The notes under the pieces: generated by a model | Told to the model about the DNA's origin: nothing | Databases searched by the model: none | What the model saw: the letters and a program-made list of their open reading frames with translations, nothing else | Program-made: the position numbers and the translations under genes | Assembly (NCBI RefSeq): GCF_028769735.1 | Contig: NW_026992282.1 | Coordinates: 62,001-126,000, forward strand | DNA: 64,000 nt | Direction: 5' to 3' | From: Zonotrichia leucophrys gambelii | Taxonomy: Eukaryota > Chordata > Aves > Passeriformes > Passerellidae | Shown here: piece after piece, positions 10,625-21,590 of the stretch | Layout of the letters: the number at the start of each line of letters is the position of its first letter | How positions within the stretch are numbered: the first letter of the stretch is position 1

Positions 10625-10775
10625 CAGCATGGGCAGATGCAAAGAATATTCTTCGTAGGAAGGGACTCTCAAGGATCATTAAGTCCACCTCTTAAGTGAA
10701 TGGCCCACACAGGGATTGAACCCATAGCCTGGGTGATACCAGCACCATGCTCTAACCAACTGAGCTAAGAGGTCA
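10625..10775 (-). mobile_element. tRNA-Ile-like SINE with CR1-like tail
   Basis: Read on the minus strand, 10774-10701 resembles a tRNA. Box A is TTAGCTCAGTTGG (10756-10768) and box B is GGTTCAATCCC (10712-10722), separated by a typical anticodon-arm region. The acceptor stem pairs poorly, so it is not a functional tRNA. The following 70 bp (to about 10625) resembles the 3' end of CR1 LINEs (CCTTGAGAGTCCCTTCCTA-like). This is the architecture of the passerine TguSINE1-type retroposon, mobilised in trans by CR1. No target-site duplication was identified. Confidence 0.7.
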
Positions 10776-11060
10776 AAATGACACCAAATTTTACTGGCAA
10801 AATATGGGCAGTCAAGGAAATTTGGCAAAGGGTTTAACCTAAAAACATTTAACCCTTAAGATGTTTAGTTACCCAAAAATGTTCCAGGTAACTAGGATTA
10901 GGAGAAGAAATAGAGAACATCAGAAAGACAGAAGATCTGTAGAAAGACACTCACATAGGTACCAACTGCTTGGGCTCCAGCATCACCAACAGAAGAACCA
11001 CAGAAGAAGGCAGGATCCAGACCATGGGCTGGTCTTGTGCTGTGGGTTTTAACACCCTGG
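10776..11060. other. No gene recognised
   Basis: Short AT-moderate stretch between the SINE and the promoter-like region. One 63-codon frame (10861-11052) has no recognisable motif. Confidence 0.3.
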
Positions 11061-11300
11061 GCCTTCATGGGCCCGCCCCTGTGGGAATGCCAGTTGCTTG
11101 TCCAATCAGAGTCAGGCTAGGCACCAGCTGTTACTGTGTGATTGATTGACAGCTCAGCCAATCAGAGTGGGGTTGGCACAGCATCTGCTGTGTGATTGAC
11201 AGCTCTGCCACGCGAGGACTAGGGGCGGGGCTCTGTCCCACCATAAACCAAGGCCTGACCTGGCCCTGGCCCCACACGGGCATTCCAAACATCCCAAGGT
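11061..11300. promoter_or_regulatory. CCAAT/GC-box promoter-like segment
   Basis: Two CCAATCAGAG-type CCAAT boxes (about 11101 and 11158), a GC box GGGGCGGGGC near 11222 and a GGCCCGCCCC near 11070 occur within 170 bp, with GTGATTGACAGCT repeated nearby. No TATA box is placed. The combination is typical of NF-Y/Sp1 driven promoters in either orientation. No first exon could be assigned, so this is a candidate only. Confidence 0.35.
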
Positions 11301-11329
11301 ATCTCAGGACATCGATCTCATCCAGCCTC

Positions 11330-12270
11330 TGACAACGACCCAAGTGACAATATGGAACCTCATGGAGCCATGAGTCAGTTGTGACAATGAGGGTCCAAGG
11401 ACACTACAGAACCTCATGGAATCAAGGAGACCACTGTGCAACTCAGGGGCTCTATGGGCGCAAGGGTCAGTAATCAAACAGTGGCGTCCATACAAACAAG
11501 GAGCCCTTGTGACACAGCGGGGCCGCATGGAGCCAAGGGAACCCTGTGACTCTGTTGGGGCTCATGAAAACAAGAAGCCATTGTGACACTGCAAGACTTC
11601 GTGGAATCAAGGAGACCGTTGTGACAATGTGGGGAACCATTTAAAAAAAGGGAACATGGAACAGGTTTGCCTGGTTTGGCCTCCTGGGGACTGTGTGACA
11701 GGTCCCACTGAATTTGACGTGCCAAGGGCCACTTCCCATTTGACTGTGAAGCACTGGGACTCTGTGCTTTCCTTCCTATGGAAAAGAACATTCTTTCTTG
11801 TCTAGGCTCACATGGCCAAAATTAGGATTCTACCTCTAAAATTCTGTATATTCAAGGGTTACTCTCCAAAAAAATCTACCAATACAGTCAAGTCTTGCCA
11901 GCCCTGGCCTCTGGTGACTGCCTCTCATCTGATCCTGCACCACTGGGGCTCACTTGTTTCCTTCCTATGGAGACCATTGTGACACTGCAGCGTGTTGTGG
12001 AGCCAAAGGGCATTGTTACACTGTAGGAATCTGTGGAACCAAGGGGATCATTGTGACACTGTGAGTACCATGGATCCAAGTGGCTAGTGTGACACTGTGG
12101 GGTCTTAAGGAGCCATGGAGAGCATTGTGACACTCGGCGGCCTTGTGAAATGTAGGGCATCATAGTGACACTGCAGAGTGCCATGGATGCAAGGGACCAT
12201 TGTGACACTGTGGGGCCTCATGGAACCAAGGACATCATTGGGGCTCTGTTGGGCTGCATGGTCCCAAGGG
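11330..12270 (-). repeat. Inverted minisatellite plus CTTTCCTTCCTATGG module
   Basis: Units with core CCATTGTGACACTG, the reverse complement of TGTCACAATGG, occupy 11330-11640 and 11960-12270. Between them is a module containing GTGCTTTCCTTCCTATGG (about 11767) that recurs inverted at 25260-25560 and in the same sense at 40930-41220. The whole segment is a third copy of the 25.3-26.6 kb segment, inverted relative to it. Confidence 0.7.
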
Positions 12271-12298
12271 GCCCGTGCAAATCAGCAATGTGGGAGTT

Positions 12299-12718
12299 AG
12301 CCCGGCTGTAACTCAGAGTCAACCAGATTTTACCCCAAAAGAACTGGGCGTGAGTTTCAAGTCTTAGGAATCATCCTTTTAACTTAGGGTGAGTTTGAGA
12401 GTTCCCCCATAAGCCTTTAGTGTTGCTGTTCTAATTTGTCCAGGTTCTGCTCCCCTATTGGTTTCTTGTTTTTTCCATGTGGTTATTGTTCTAGAGTGTT
12501 CTACCCCCAAGAGTACATGTTGTTGTTTCCCCTTTGTCTTGGGTCTTTGGATCCTAGCCCTCATACTGTGCTCAAGTTCTCCATGTTTATTGTTTCTCAC
12601 CCTGTTATTAAAGTTCCTTTTAAACAACTCCATCGATCCTGCTCCTTTTCATTTTTGCCACCCTCGCCCTGAAGTCAGGGAACCAGAGAGGTTTGTCACA
12701 GCCACCCTCATTGTGACA
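12299..12718 (+). repeat. ERV-D 5' LTR (left arm copy)
   Basis: About 420 bp from TGTGGGAGTT to TTGTGACA. An ATTAAA poly(A) signal lies near 12607. It is followed by a degraded primer-binding site and a retroviral leader. The start is less sure than the end. The matching right-arm LTR would lie just outside the window. Confidence 0.7.
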
Positions 12719-12720
12719 TT

Positions 12721-12738
12721 TGGTGCCCACATAGGGAT
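12721..12738 (+). promoter_or_regulatory. ERV-D primer-binding site, degraded (tRNA-Lys type)
   Basis: TGGTGCCC follows the LTR by two bases but the rest has decayed. In the right arm, the last bases of the window read on the minus strand are CCCGAACAGAGACC. That completes a site close to the tRNA-Lys3 primer site known from lentiviruses and betaretroviruses. The assignment combines both copies and recall of the tRNA. Confidence 0.5.
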
Positions 12739-13041
12739 CATGATATTCAGGGCTCCCTGTGTCAGTCCAGTCAGCTGGGGTTAGCTGATGGATAGGCCGG
12801 TGCTCCCCAGGATTTTGGGTTGTGCCGGGCCGGGTGGATTCATCGTTGCTTCAAGGAACCTTGCCCAGGATCAGCAGGGACAATTATGGTTTCACCTGCA
12901 CAGATTGCAGGTGGGTTTGGGAAAATGCAAGACATTTACTGCCAATTTTGTCCCTGTGTTTTTACAATATGCACCCACGTCCCATAATTGATTTGGGGTG
13001 TTCTGGTGTCCCTCTCACATAAGGCAGAACAAGAGAAAAAT

Positions 13042-14813
13042 GGGCAGCCAGATGTCCAAAGTAGAAAGGAGCATATATGGATGCTTTAATTCTCACTGAT
13101 CATGACACAATATTTTCAAAGAATGAATTAAAATCAATTCATGTGGTGGATCGTTAAAAATTTTCCAGATGCTTCTCCTGGTGAAATCCATACCACTGAA
13201 TTTTGGGACTCAGAGGGATTTAAATTGTGCAACCTTTTGATCAAAAGGGACCCCATTGCACCCCATATGCTCCCCATCTCCCACACCATCCTTGAGATCC
13301 TTCACCCGCAAGCAGTGTGTCAAAAACTCAATCCATTGGTCACTCCTAACTTGGGATCTCCCCTCAAACCTGCCTTTCTCAGACCTTCCATGATGGTCCA
13401 AGATGGCAATGGCCACGCAGTCTTGGAGCATCATGCCCTGGAGAGTTAAGATGGAAGGAGACCAAACGTGGCTCGAGAGCCCGACCATCCTCCCTCCATC
13501 TTGGCTCCTCCATTTCCTGCTACCACAACCTTCTCTTCCACCCTGAATGAACCTGCAGACTCCACCCCTATTGAAGTTGGAGGGAGACGACCCACCTTGC
13601 ATTGGTCAGCCATCAACTCCGATTTATTGATCAATCAGGCACCTTTTATAACAGTGTTAATCAAGTTCATGCATATTGCAAAATCTGAGCTCACAATAGG
13701 TCAGAGATAGCATACCAACCCCTCCTTATGTTTCCAATACCAAGATCTGGGTTCTCAAAATTATTCTTGCTTTCCCAAAACAGCCAAAGATAGAACATCC
13801 ACTTGTTATGAGAAAGCTGCCTGAGAACTCTGATGTGCAAGACTCTCAAGGCCTTCATGTTTGTCACTTTTACCTGTAATTAAAAATAACCTGAGAACCT
13901 CTGCTGTTCACAGAAACAGGCTGTGAGAACCTGCTCCTCACAGCTGCCTTCTAGGCCATCCCTGAAAAAATCTCCAACACACCCCGACAACTATGGGTCA
14001 TGCCCCACTGTCAATCATTCCACCTCCACCCTGGGCCATGCCTCCGGAATGCCAGCCCAGTTGTCTGCCATCCTAAATCAAGGCCCTTCCTCCCCAACAC
14101 CTGAAAAAATGGCAGTGCCCTTTGCCTCACCCTCCGGCAACAATATGACCCCATGGTCACAGATACTATGCCCAACTGTCACACTATTTCTAATCCAAAT
14201 GTTTCTCCTCCAAGTTATTCTTCCTCCTTAGAAAACAGTTTGGACTCTGCAGAAACACCTCACCCCTTTAACCCCAGAAGATCCCTAGGAAAGGATCTGG
14301 AAAGAAGCAGTTAAGGAAGGAGACCTGCAAATAGTCTCGAAAGTCCTTGTTGCCCCCGTATGTTATACCTGGCAGAATCCCAGGTATCATCCATTGGTTT
14401 ATGGGGAAATCAAGGATCTGTGTAGGCCAGCTAAAGACCATAGGAAGGACTTCCCTTGTTTTAATGGCCTAATGAGGGCGATGTTTACAGCACATGTCGT
14501 AACTTCATATGATTTACAATATATTATGACCATGTTGATGTCACCTACAGAATACACCCTGTGGGAAGGGGGATGGAAGTGTTTACTAAATCAATTAATA
14601 GGAGACTATGCTAATAATGAGGCAAGGGAGGAATTGACAATAAACCATCTAGCTGGAGAAGGACAACACAGCCTACCAGATGATCAAGCAGCAGGTATCC
14701 CCAGAGAAGTATTGGATGATATCAAAGAGATGGCTTTGAAAGCTTTAATCCAGGTATCAGATGGTAGCACTCCCAATTTGGACTACTTTGGGTGGCTGCA
14801 GCTAAAGCTTTAG
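13042..14813 (+). pseudogene. gag: ERV-D gag remnant, left arm
   Basis: ATG at 13042 begins MGSQMSKVE and is soon broken by stops. Matrix-like sequence continues in pieces (13141-13449, containing FPDASPGEIHTTEFW), then a proline/serine-rich linker, then a capsid fragment at 14394-14813 (YHPLVYGEIKDLCR..., MRAMFTAH...). A minus-strand solo LTR has inserted at 13569-13979 inside the linker. Nucleocapsid, protease, reverse transcriptase and integrase are absent: capsid sequence is followed directly by env sequence. Confidence 0.72.
13569..13979 (-). mobile_element. Solo LTR inside ERV-D gag, left arm only
   Basis: 411 bp, minus strand, beginning TGTTGGAG and ending CTTCAATA, with TATAAAAG and AATAAA (at about 13630-13655) in LTR order. 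It is flanked by the direct repeat CACCCC (13563-13568 and 13980-13985). The right-arm copy of the same gag sequence has no insertion at the corresponding point (about 63156-63162). The ending is not a standard CA, so the exact boundary may differ by a few bases. Confidence 0.72.
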
Positions 14814-15225
14814 AACAATTAGACTATCCTGGGTACCTGTTAAGTAAGCAAACCAATGCTACCTCCCTCACATTGAGTGGCCTGCTCTCAGACATAGAGA
14901 CCATCAGACATGCCACCTTGCAGAACAGAAATAGAGTTTTTACTCTGGGCACATGGGCATGGCTGTGTAGACACTGAGGGTATGTGTTGCATGAACCTCT
15001 CCAGCCACAGCAAGTCAATCCACAAGAGCATTCATGTACTGAAAGAGGGGTTCCAGAAGCTTCAAGTCAAAAACCAAGACTGGGTCAAAAAACTCTCCCA
15101 ATCCAAGGAACTAAAGGGTTGGATGATGTCGAGCTAAAACAGGACTATTCATTCTCTTAGTGGTTGTTGTTGTTGTTGTTGTATTGTTAATTGTCCCATG
15201 ATTGTTTGGATTCTTTTAGAAAGTC
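14814..15225 (+). pseudogene. env: ERV-D env transmembrane-subunit remnant, left arm
   Basis: Sequence 14850-15137 resembles the ectodomain of a retroviral TM subunit: an LQNR-type immunosuppressive-domain start, then, after a frame change, WAHGHGCVDTEGMCCMNL, which holds a CX6CC motif (14964-14990), and a following helix. CX6CC TM proteins are found in gamma-, alpha- and type-D betaretroviruses. A hydrophobic, cysteine/valine-rich stretch at about 15150-15210, partly made by a (GTT)n tract, may be the anchor. No 3' LTR is recognised after it. The copy is broken by frameshifts. Confidence 0.65.
15163..15180 (+). repeat. (GTT)6 microsatellite
   Basis: Six GTT units in the env anchor region. 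The right-arm counterpart (about 62005-62020) is not expanded, so the length change postdates the inverted duplication or was lost there. Confidence 0.8.
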
Positions 15226-15249
15226 TTACAAAAGTCTTTCAGTTCCATC

Positions 15250-16690
15250 TTTGTTGTAAAATTGAAAGGAGGAAGATATCCAACACAGGCTCCTCATGGA
15301 CTCCATGTAGGAGAGAATTGGCAGCCAGGATGGTACAAAAACCTCTCAGAGACTCAGTGTGGGAAGGAAACACCTTAAAAGTACCTAAATGTATTCCTAA
15401 ATCAATAAAGTACCTTAAAAACCTTGAGTATCTCAAGGCATTAATGAGCCCCACTTAGTGTCAGTACAAAGCTCTCAGGGGACTCATTAAAGCAGATAAA
15501 TGGAGCAATGATTGCAAAACTCTCACAGAGTCTGTATTAAAATGGAAACACCAAGAACCCTAAAATAACAGGAGTACCCTGAAGCATTAATGAGCCACAC
15601 TGAGTGTGGTTACTGACAAAGCCTCTCTAGGGACTAATTGTCGCAGATAATTGGAGGCCATGATTGCAAAAACTTCTCAGAGACTCCAAGGCAAAAGCCA
15701 AACCCAAAGTCCTTTGAAAAACCTGCAGTCCCTGCAGGGAGCATCAAAGACCCCCAGGGCCATTGCTGAGCAAGGCTCCCCAGGGACTCCTTCCAGCAGA
15801 TCCTTGAGGCCACTGGCATGTGGGCTATGGGAGGATGCTGAGGGCAGGACAAGGGGCTGACAGTGCCCAGCCTGGCTGGGGCTGTGCCAGGAGGCCCCAG
15901 TGCCTAAGGACAAGGTGTCTCCTCAGCCCTTGGTGGCATAGACCCTGCTGCTCTGCCCCAAGGCACCAAGACTTGGCTTCTCTTTGTCCCCACCTGTCAT
16001 CACTGCCTCCAGTTCTCTGCTCTGCCTGGGGCCTGGGGACACTTTCTCAGTGGTGTCCCTCACTGGGACCCATTAAAAGTCCAAGAAAGTTTGGAGTTGG
16101 ATTCTGACTTGGAGTTCTGGAGAGGTTTCTTCAGCTCCCTCTCAGGGACTGATGTTCAGGGCCTGAACACAAAGCCCCAGAGGCTCATTAAAGTCCTTGT
16201 GCTGTGTCTGTGCTGCTGAGCTGGGCTGGGTTCCTTGCACAGAGGCAGCTCCTGGTAACCAAGAAGAGCTTCAAAAGCACATTTCTCTTGATGAGCATCT
16301 CTTCTTCCAGCCCAGCAGGGCTGGGGCACTGCCTGCAGCCACCCCGGGCACAGCACAGAGGCACAGAGAGCTTCAATCAGTCAGGGCTGGGAAGGTGCTG
16401 AGAAGTGCCTGGGGGAGAATCACTGCCAGCCCTTGGCACAGGAGCTTCTGGCTGCAGGACAATGCAGCTGCAGCTCCTGGAGCCATCTCCTAAAGCTGGA
16501 ACATCCCAATGCCTACAGACCCTGTGAGTACATTCTCTGATTGTCTCTTGTGCAGAGCAGCCAGGGGTGCCCAGGGCTGTCCTGCAGAGCAGGGTCCTGC
16601 AGCCCAGGGTGCTGTGCTGGGACAGGGACTCTGCTGCCTGCCAGGGACAGCTCTCAGCCAGCCCTGGCAGCTGCTCCCAGCGCTGGTGAA
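15250..16690. repeat. Arm block with 150-180 bp tandem units (left)
   Basis: At 15330-15700 three degenerate units are visible, each starting near AAAACTCTCAGAGACTC and carrying AATGAGCC...CACT. The rest (15700-16690) is GC-moderate sequence without a recognised gene, ending with CCTGTGAGTACATTCTCTG, a plausible splice donor conserved in both arms. The block matches 60510-61960 in reverse complement at roughly 93-95% by eye. Open frames on both strands follow no coding pattern. Confidence 0.6.
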
Positions 16691-19155
16691 AAGCTGTGAG
16701 GGGAAGGAGCCACCCTGAGCAGGGCAGGGGCTGCTGCTGAGAGGGGCTGGGTGGGGCAGGGCTGCCCCCAGCTGCAGACCAGCCTGGGCACAGCTCCAGA
16801 GGGCACTTCCCAAGGACGGTAAACCTGGGATTGCTGTAAAGATCTGGAGCTTTCCTGAGAGTTTTTTCAATTTCCTACTTGGAGAAGGATGGAAAAGTTG
16901 GGATGATGACAAAAAGATTTTTTCATTTTATACATTTTTCATATATTTTTAGCACTATAAATTACTATTACATAATTATGAATCTTTAATCCTTATTTAG
17001 GTCTATTAAACTGTTGATGAACTCTATTACTATTATATACTTCTATAAGTATAGTCCTGTATTTACTCTATTATTTTCCCTAAGCTTTTTCTTTGATTTT
17101 AGAAAAATAAGCTGGTTGTCTAAATGCATTCCTGAAATACATATAATATACAATACATATAGTATCCTGTAAAGTCTTACTATCAGGAAGAGGACCTACA
17201 AGAACATTTTGGTTTTTGAGCAGAATGTGAGCAGTCATAACAAAAATTGAAGGCAAAGATACCCTTGGACTTACTCCAATGGATGGAGCCAGGGGTATGT
17301 AACTGGGGTAAGTGAATCTCCTATTGGAGGTTCCTGTTAAATTTTCTTTATTAATCAACCTTAATAAATTGTGTAAATCAGGGCCCGGGTGTGCCCCATT
17401 CCCACTGGGACACCTGGAAGCTTCCAATTATTGTCTGGTTTTTACTTTACTGTTCTAACACTTGTAGCAAGGGTTTGTTTTTTGGGTTTTTTTTCGCTTT
17501 TGATTATAAAAAACAAGGGGATGAGAGAAGCAGAACAGGAATTGTAATCCCAGAATCACAGAACATTCCGAGTTGAAAGGGACACACTGGATCATCAAAG
17601 GAATGTTTGAACATTTACAGGGACTGCAGAACCGTAAATTAAGCTGGTCATTCTCTCTGCTGGGAGCCTCCCAAAGGGCCCTCAGCCACTCCTCAGCCCT
17701 GGACAGCAGCAGCATCACCTTTGCAGGGCCCAGCAGGGCTCTCCTGAGCTGCCCTTGCCCAGCTGCACACAGAGCCTGCCCCAGCCAGGGCCCTGCACAC
17801 AGGCAGGTTTCTGTAGAGCCCCGGCCAGGGCACACAGGCTGGGATGAGCTCTGTGAGCACTGGCAGGGACAAGGCTCCTCTCAGGAGGGAATGTCCAGGC
17901 CCAGGGAGATGCTCAGGGAAGGAGAGGGGGCTGAAGAGAGCATTGCTGGGGGCAGGATGAGGGCACTGTTGGTGTGTGGGAGGTGCTGGGCACAGGTGGG
18001 GATGGGAACACTGTCCTGAGTGCCCGGCTGTCTCTGCCCTGCCCTCTTAGGCACAGCACCACAACATCTTCTCTTGGTTCTGCAGTGCCCTGATATTGTC
18101 ACTGTTATCTGCTGCTCTCAGGGAGGCTCTGGCATTTGCAGCAGCTGAGTCAGGCTCTGCCCTAGGCATTCCTGCCAGGCAGGGGTGTGTCCATGGGAAT
18201 GGGGTGTCCAAGCTTCCCTGGCACCTGTGGGGCTGTGAGCAAAGCAGTCCATGGGAAAGGGGAATGAGCTGAGCCCTATCCCTGAGATCCCATCATGGGC
18301 ACAGCCAGGGATCTCCGTGCTGTGCCCTTCCAAGCTCTGAGTTGCCCTCCTGGGTACAAATCTGTGCCAGAGCCTCTGGGAGTTCCCTGAATGTCCCACG
18401 GGGAAGGGCAGAGCTGCCAGAGCTGAGGAAATGCTGTTGGGTTTGCCAAGGGAGCCGTGAGTGTCCTTGGCACAAGGGGGTGCTGAGACCTTGCCCAGAG
18501 ACCTTGAGAGAGGGTGAGACATTCAGGGATCCCTCTGCTCTGGGCAGGGTCTGGTATATCCCAGGGTGACCCAGGAGTGTGATTGTGCTCTGATTGCAGC
18601 CAAAGGTGCAAAGGCAGTTGGGAACAAGCCCATGCAGCTCTTCACCTTCCCTCAGGCACAGGGAATCCTTTGCCTCTCTCATCTCTCAGTGAGAAACTCT
18701 GAGTGCAACAAAAATGCTGGGGATTTCTGACCTCAGAGAGCCAGGAATGATGTGGGTAGGAAAAAATTCCTTAAACCAGCTCCTGCCATCCATGTCCTAA
18801 AAAACTAGGAGTGCAGATGCTACCAAGCCAGTCTTCCTTCTGAGTGATTCCCCTGACCAATCCTGAATATCCAGCCTTGTCCCTCTGCCCCATGGCCACA
18901 AATCCAGGGCAGTGGGGCAGGGATGGCTCCTTGAGAGCCCCCATGCACAGGCCTGGCTGCTCCTGGCACACTCAGCCAGCACAACTGGAGCTCAGGCAGG
19001 GACCTGGGTGAAGCTTTTCCCAGAGCAGGGACAAAGATGGATGAGTCCCAGTGGGACAGGCTACAGGGAATGGCCCAGGTTTGGCTCCAAGCAGCCTCTC
19101 CTGACTTGTCACTGTCCTTTCTCCATGAACAGGTCCCCATGTGCAGCTCCAGCAA
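16691..19155. other. Left-arm-specific stretch upstream of olfactory receptor
   Basis: This 2.4 kb has no counterpart in the right arm, which has a different 0.6 kb (59870-60510) in the same place. 16900-17470 is an AT-rich island. A minus-strand frame at 17080-17427 (115 codons) is open, but I do not recognise it. A CR1-like 3' tail (CAGAATCACAGAACATTCC) is at about 17545-17610. The remainder is GC-rich. A pyrimidine tract ending CATGAACAG (about 19103-19131) is a plausible acceptor for the exon that carries the receptor gene. Confidence 0.4.
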
Positions 19156-20079
19156 ATGTCCAACAGCAGCTCCATCAGGCACTTCCTCCTGCTGCCATTG
19201 GCAGACACGCGGCAGCTGCAGCTCCTGCACTTCTGCCTCTTGCTGGGCATCTCCCTGGCTGCCCTCCTGGGCAACGGCCTCATCATCAGTGCCGTAGCCT
19301 GCAGCCACCACCTGCACACACCCATGTTCTTCTTCCTGCTCAACCTGGCCCTCAGCGACCTGGGCTCCATCTGCACCACTGTCCCCAAAGCCATGCACAA
19401 TTCCCTCTGGGACACCACGAACATCTCCTACTCAGGATGTGCTGCTCAGCTCTTTTTCTTTGTGTTCTTCATCTCAGCAGAGTATTTCCTCCTGACCGTC
19501 ATGTGCTATGACCGCTATGTGTCCATCTGCAAACCCCTGCACTACAGTACCCTCCTGGGCAGCAGAGCTTGTGCCCACATGGCAGCAGCTGCCTGGGCCA
19601 GTGGCTTTCTCAATGCTCTGCTGCACACAGCCAACACATTTTCCCTGCCCCTGTGCCATGGCAATGCCCTGTGTCAGTTCTTCTGTGAAATCCCACAGAT
19701 CCTCAAGCTCTCCTGTTCACACTCAAAACTCAGGGAACTGGGGCTTCTTGCTGTTACTGTCTTTTTGGTATTTGGTTGTTTTGTGTTCATTATTTTCTCC
19801 TATGTGCAGATCTTCAGGGCTGTGCTGAGGATCCCCTCTGAGCAGGGGTGGCACAAAGCCTTTTCCACCTGCCTCCCTCACCTGGCTGTGGTCTCTTTGT
19901 TTGTCAGCACCGGTACCTTTTCCTACCTGAAGCCCCCCTCCATCTCCTCCCCATCCCTGGATCTGGTCCTGTCAGTTCTGTACTCGGTGGTGCCTCCAGC
20001 CCTGAACCCCCTCATCTACAGCCTGAGGAACCACGAACTCAAGGCTGCAGTGTGGAGACTGATGACTGGATGGTTTTAG
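19156..20079 (+). CDS. Olfactory receptor, OR14-like (avian gamma-c type), left arm
   Basis: Intronless seven-transmembrane odorant receptor of 307 residues, acting at the cilia of olfactory neurons through a G protein. ATG 19156 (MSNSSS, with an NSS glycosylation site) is chosen over an upstream in-frame GTG. Hallmarks in order: LLGNGL in TM1, PMFFFLLNLALSDL in TM2, the conserved ECL1/TM3 Cys, MCYDRYVSIC at the end of TM3 (usual form MAYDRY), KAFSTCLPHL at TM6 and PALNPLIYSLRN in TM7. Length is normal and no frame damage is seen. It points toward the palindrome centre, as does its right-arm partner. The two proteins are about 86% identical by hand count. A role beyond olfaction cannot be judged. 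Confidence 0.93.
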   Translation: MSNSSSIRHFLLLPLADTRQLQLLHFCLLLGISLAALLGNGLIISAVACSHHLHTPMFFFLLNLALSDLGSICTTVPKAMHNSLWDTTNISYSGCAAQLFFFVFFISAEYFLLTVMCYDRYVSICKPLHYSTLLGSRACAHMAAAAWASGFLNALLHTANTFSLPLCHGNALCQFFCEIPQILKLSCSHSKLRELGLLAVTVFLVFGCFVFIIFSYVQIFRAVLRIPSEQGWHKAFSTCLPHLAVVSLFVSTGTFSYLKPPSISSPSLDLVLSVLYSVVPPALNPLIYSLRNHELKAAVWRLMTGWF

Positions 20080-21065
20080 GAACGTTAAACTTCTGGTCAA
20101 TTTCTGCAAATCACTTGTAATAAAAGTCATCTTCAATCATTCTTATTAGCTTCAGTGTGAAAGTTTGTTTTGTTTGCTTTAGCTTTTTCCAATGGTCCAC
20201 AAAGAAATGTCATTGTTTGTGCCATTTCTCATTTTGCTTCCCTCCACCTTCCCTGTAGCCACAAACTTTGTCAATGAGGGGCTGCGCTGTTGGTGTCTTT
20301 AAAGGATTCAAAGGATCTCCCAGCAGAGTTTTCTGCAGAGATGCCCTTTTGTTGCCTTCTCTGGAGCTGCAGCAGCAATGTCTGTGTGCAGAGCTGGGGC
20401 AGATCAGGGCTGGCCCAGCAGCTGTGCCCAGCAGCAGCAGCTCTTGGTGTTGCCAGTGCTGCTGCCGTGGCCCTGCCCTGCTGCCCTGGTGGCCCTGGTG
20501 TTGCTGTAGGGCCTGAGTGCTCTCAGGGCCAGGCACAGCCCTGGGGGTGGCAGTGCCGGGGCTGCAGCAGGGACAGGCCATGGGCACTGCTGGGGCAGCG
20601 CTGGCGCCTCAGGCCAGGGCCTGGGGGCTCCAGGCTCCTTGCCCAGGCTCTCTCAAGAACACACCCAGGCCAGTGCTCAGCACAGAAAAGCCCCGTGAGC
20701 AGCCCCAGGCAGGCCGTGGGCAGGCTGGGGGCAAACAGCATGGCTGGGGCTCTGCAAGGGCCCTGGGGGAGACGGGAAGGAGCAGCAGAGCAGGGGCTGA
20801 TCCATCCCCAGTGCGCTGGACAGCCCAGGGCAGCGTCCCAGAGCATCCTCATGGAGCTGCCAACAGCATCCCCCCTCTGCAGGCCTGGCCTCTCCCCCAG
20901 CTCACACAGGTGCCCCATCCTTGCAGGCACAGACACAGCAGCACTGGCTCAGCAGCTCCTGTTTGCATTGCACACAGCAGGCGGGAGCACCCCTAATCTG
21001 TTGCTGTGGGGACATGAACCTGAGGGAGCACAAATGCCATCAGCCCCTGGGGCCAGCAAGGGCTG
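20080..21065. repeat. GC-rich non-coding arm block (left)
   Basis: After the receptor stop come a short AT-rich 3' flank with AATAAA near 20119 and then GC-rich sequence with many GCAGCAGC and CCCTGG phrases. 20268-21065 matches 57955-58745 in reverse complement at about 95% by eye. Long frames such as 20290-21288 come from GC-richness and change between arms, so I do not call a gene. Confidence 0.5.
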
Positions 21066-21590
21066 GAGATCTTGCACAACTACCAGGGCCCTCACCCGCT
21101 CCTCACAGGTCTTGTGCTCCAGACCTCTCACCAGCCTTGTTGCCCTTCTCTGGACACGCTCCAGCCCCTCCATGGCCTCCCTAAATTGGAGGCCCAAAAC
21201 TGGACACAGCAGTCCAGGTGCTGCCCAAGCATTGCTGAGCACAGGGGAAGAATCCCTACCCTGCTCCTGCTGGCCACACCATTCCTGATCCAGGCCAGGA
21301 GCCATTGGCCTCCTTGCCCAGCTGGGCACACTGCTGGCTCATGCCCAGCCTGCTGTCCATCAGTCCCTGCAGGTCCCTTTCTGCCTGGCTGCTCTCCAGC
21401 CACTCTGTCCCCAGCCTGTAGTGCTGCAGGGGTTGTTGTGGCCAAAGTGCAGGACCTGGCATTTGGACTTGTTAAACCTCACCTTGTTGATTTTGGGCCC
21501 TGGATCCAGTCTTTCCAGGGCACTGTGCAGATCCCTCCTACCATCCAGCAGATTAAACTCGCACCCAACTTAGTGTCAGCATGGTTCCCC
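21066..21590 (-). mobile_element. CR1 LINE fragment (left)
   Basis: On the minus strand this encodes pieces of the CR1 ORF2 C-terminus, for example [26 protein letters not shown]. It is truncated at both ends, with internal frameshifts. The same fragment sits at 56725-57335 (+) in the right arm, so it was present before the duplication. Confidence 0.8.

Noticed and set aside
10701..10774. Functional tRNA-Ile gene
   Set aside because: Boxes A and B are good but the acceptor stem has several mismatches and a CR1-like tail follows, so it is a SINE head.
17080..17427. A host gene on the minus strand (115 codons)
   Set aside because: The frame is open but AT-rich, lacks any motif I know and is absent from the other arm. 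Left as unrecognised rather than called a gene.
19141..19155. Five extra N-terminal codons on the left olfactory receptor
   Set aside because: The apparent start is GTG; the conserved MSNSSS start at 19156 matches the right-arm copy.
20290..21288. 332-codon plus-strand frame
   Set aside because: Crosses from a GC-rich arm block into an antisense CR1 fragment, and the right-arm copy does not keep it.
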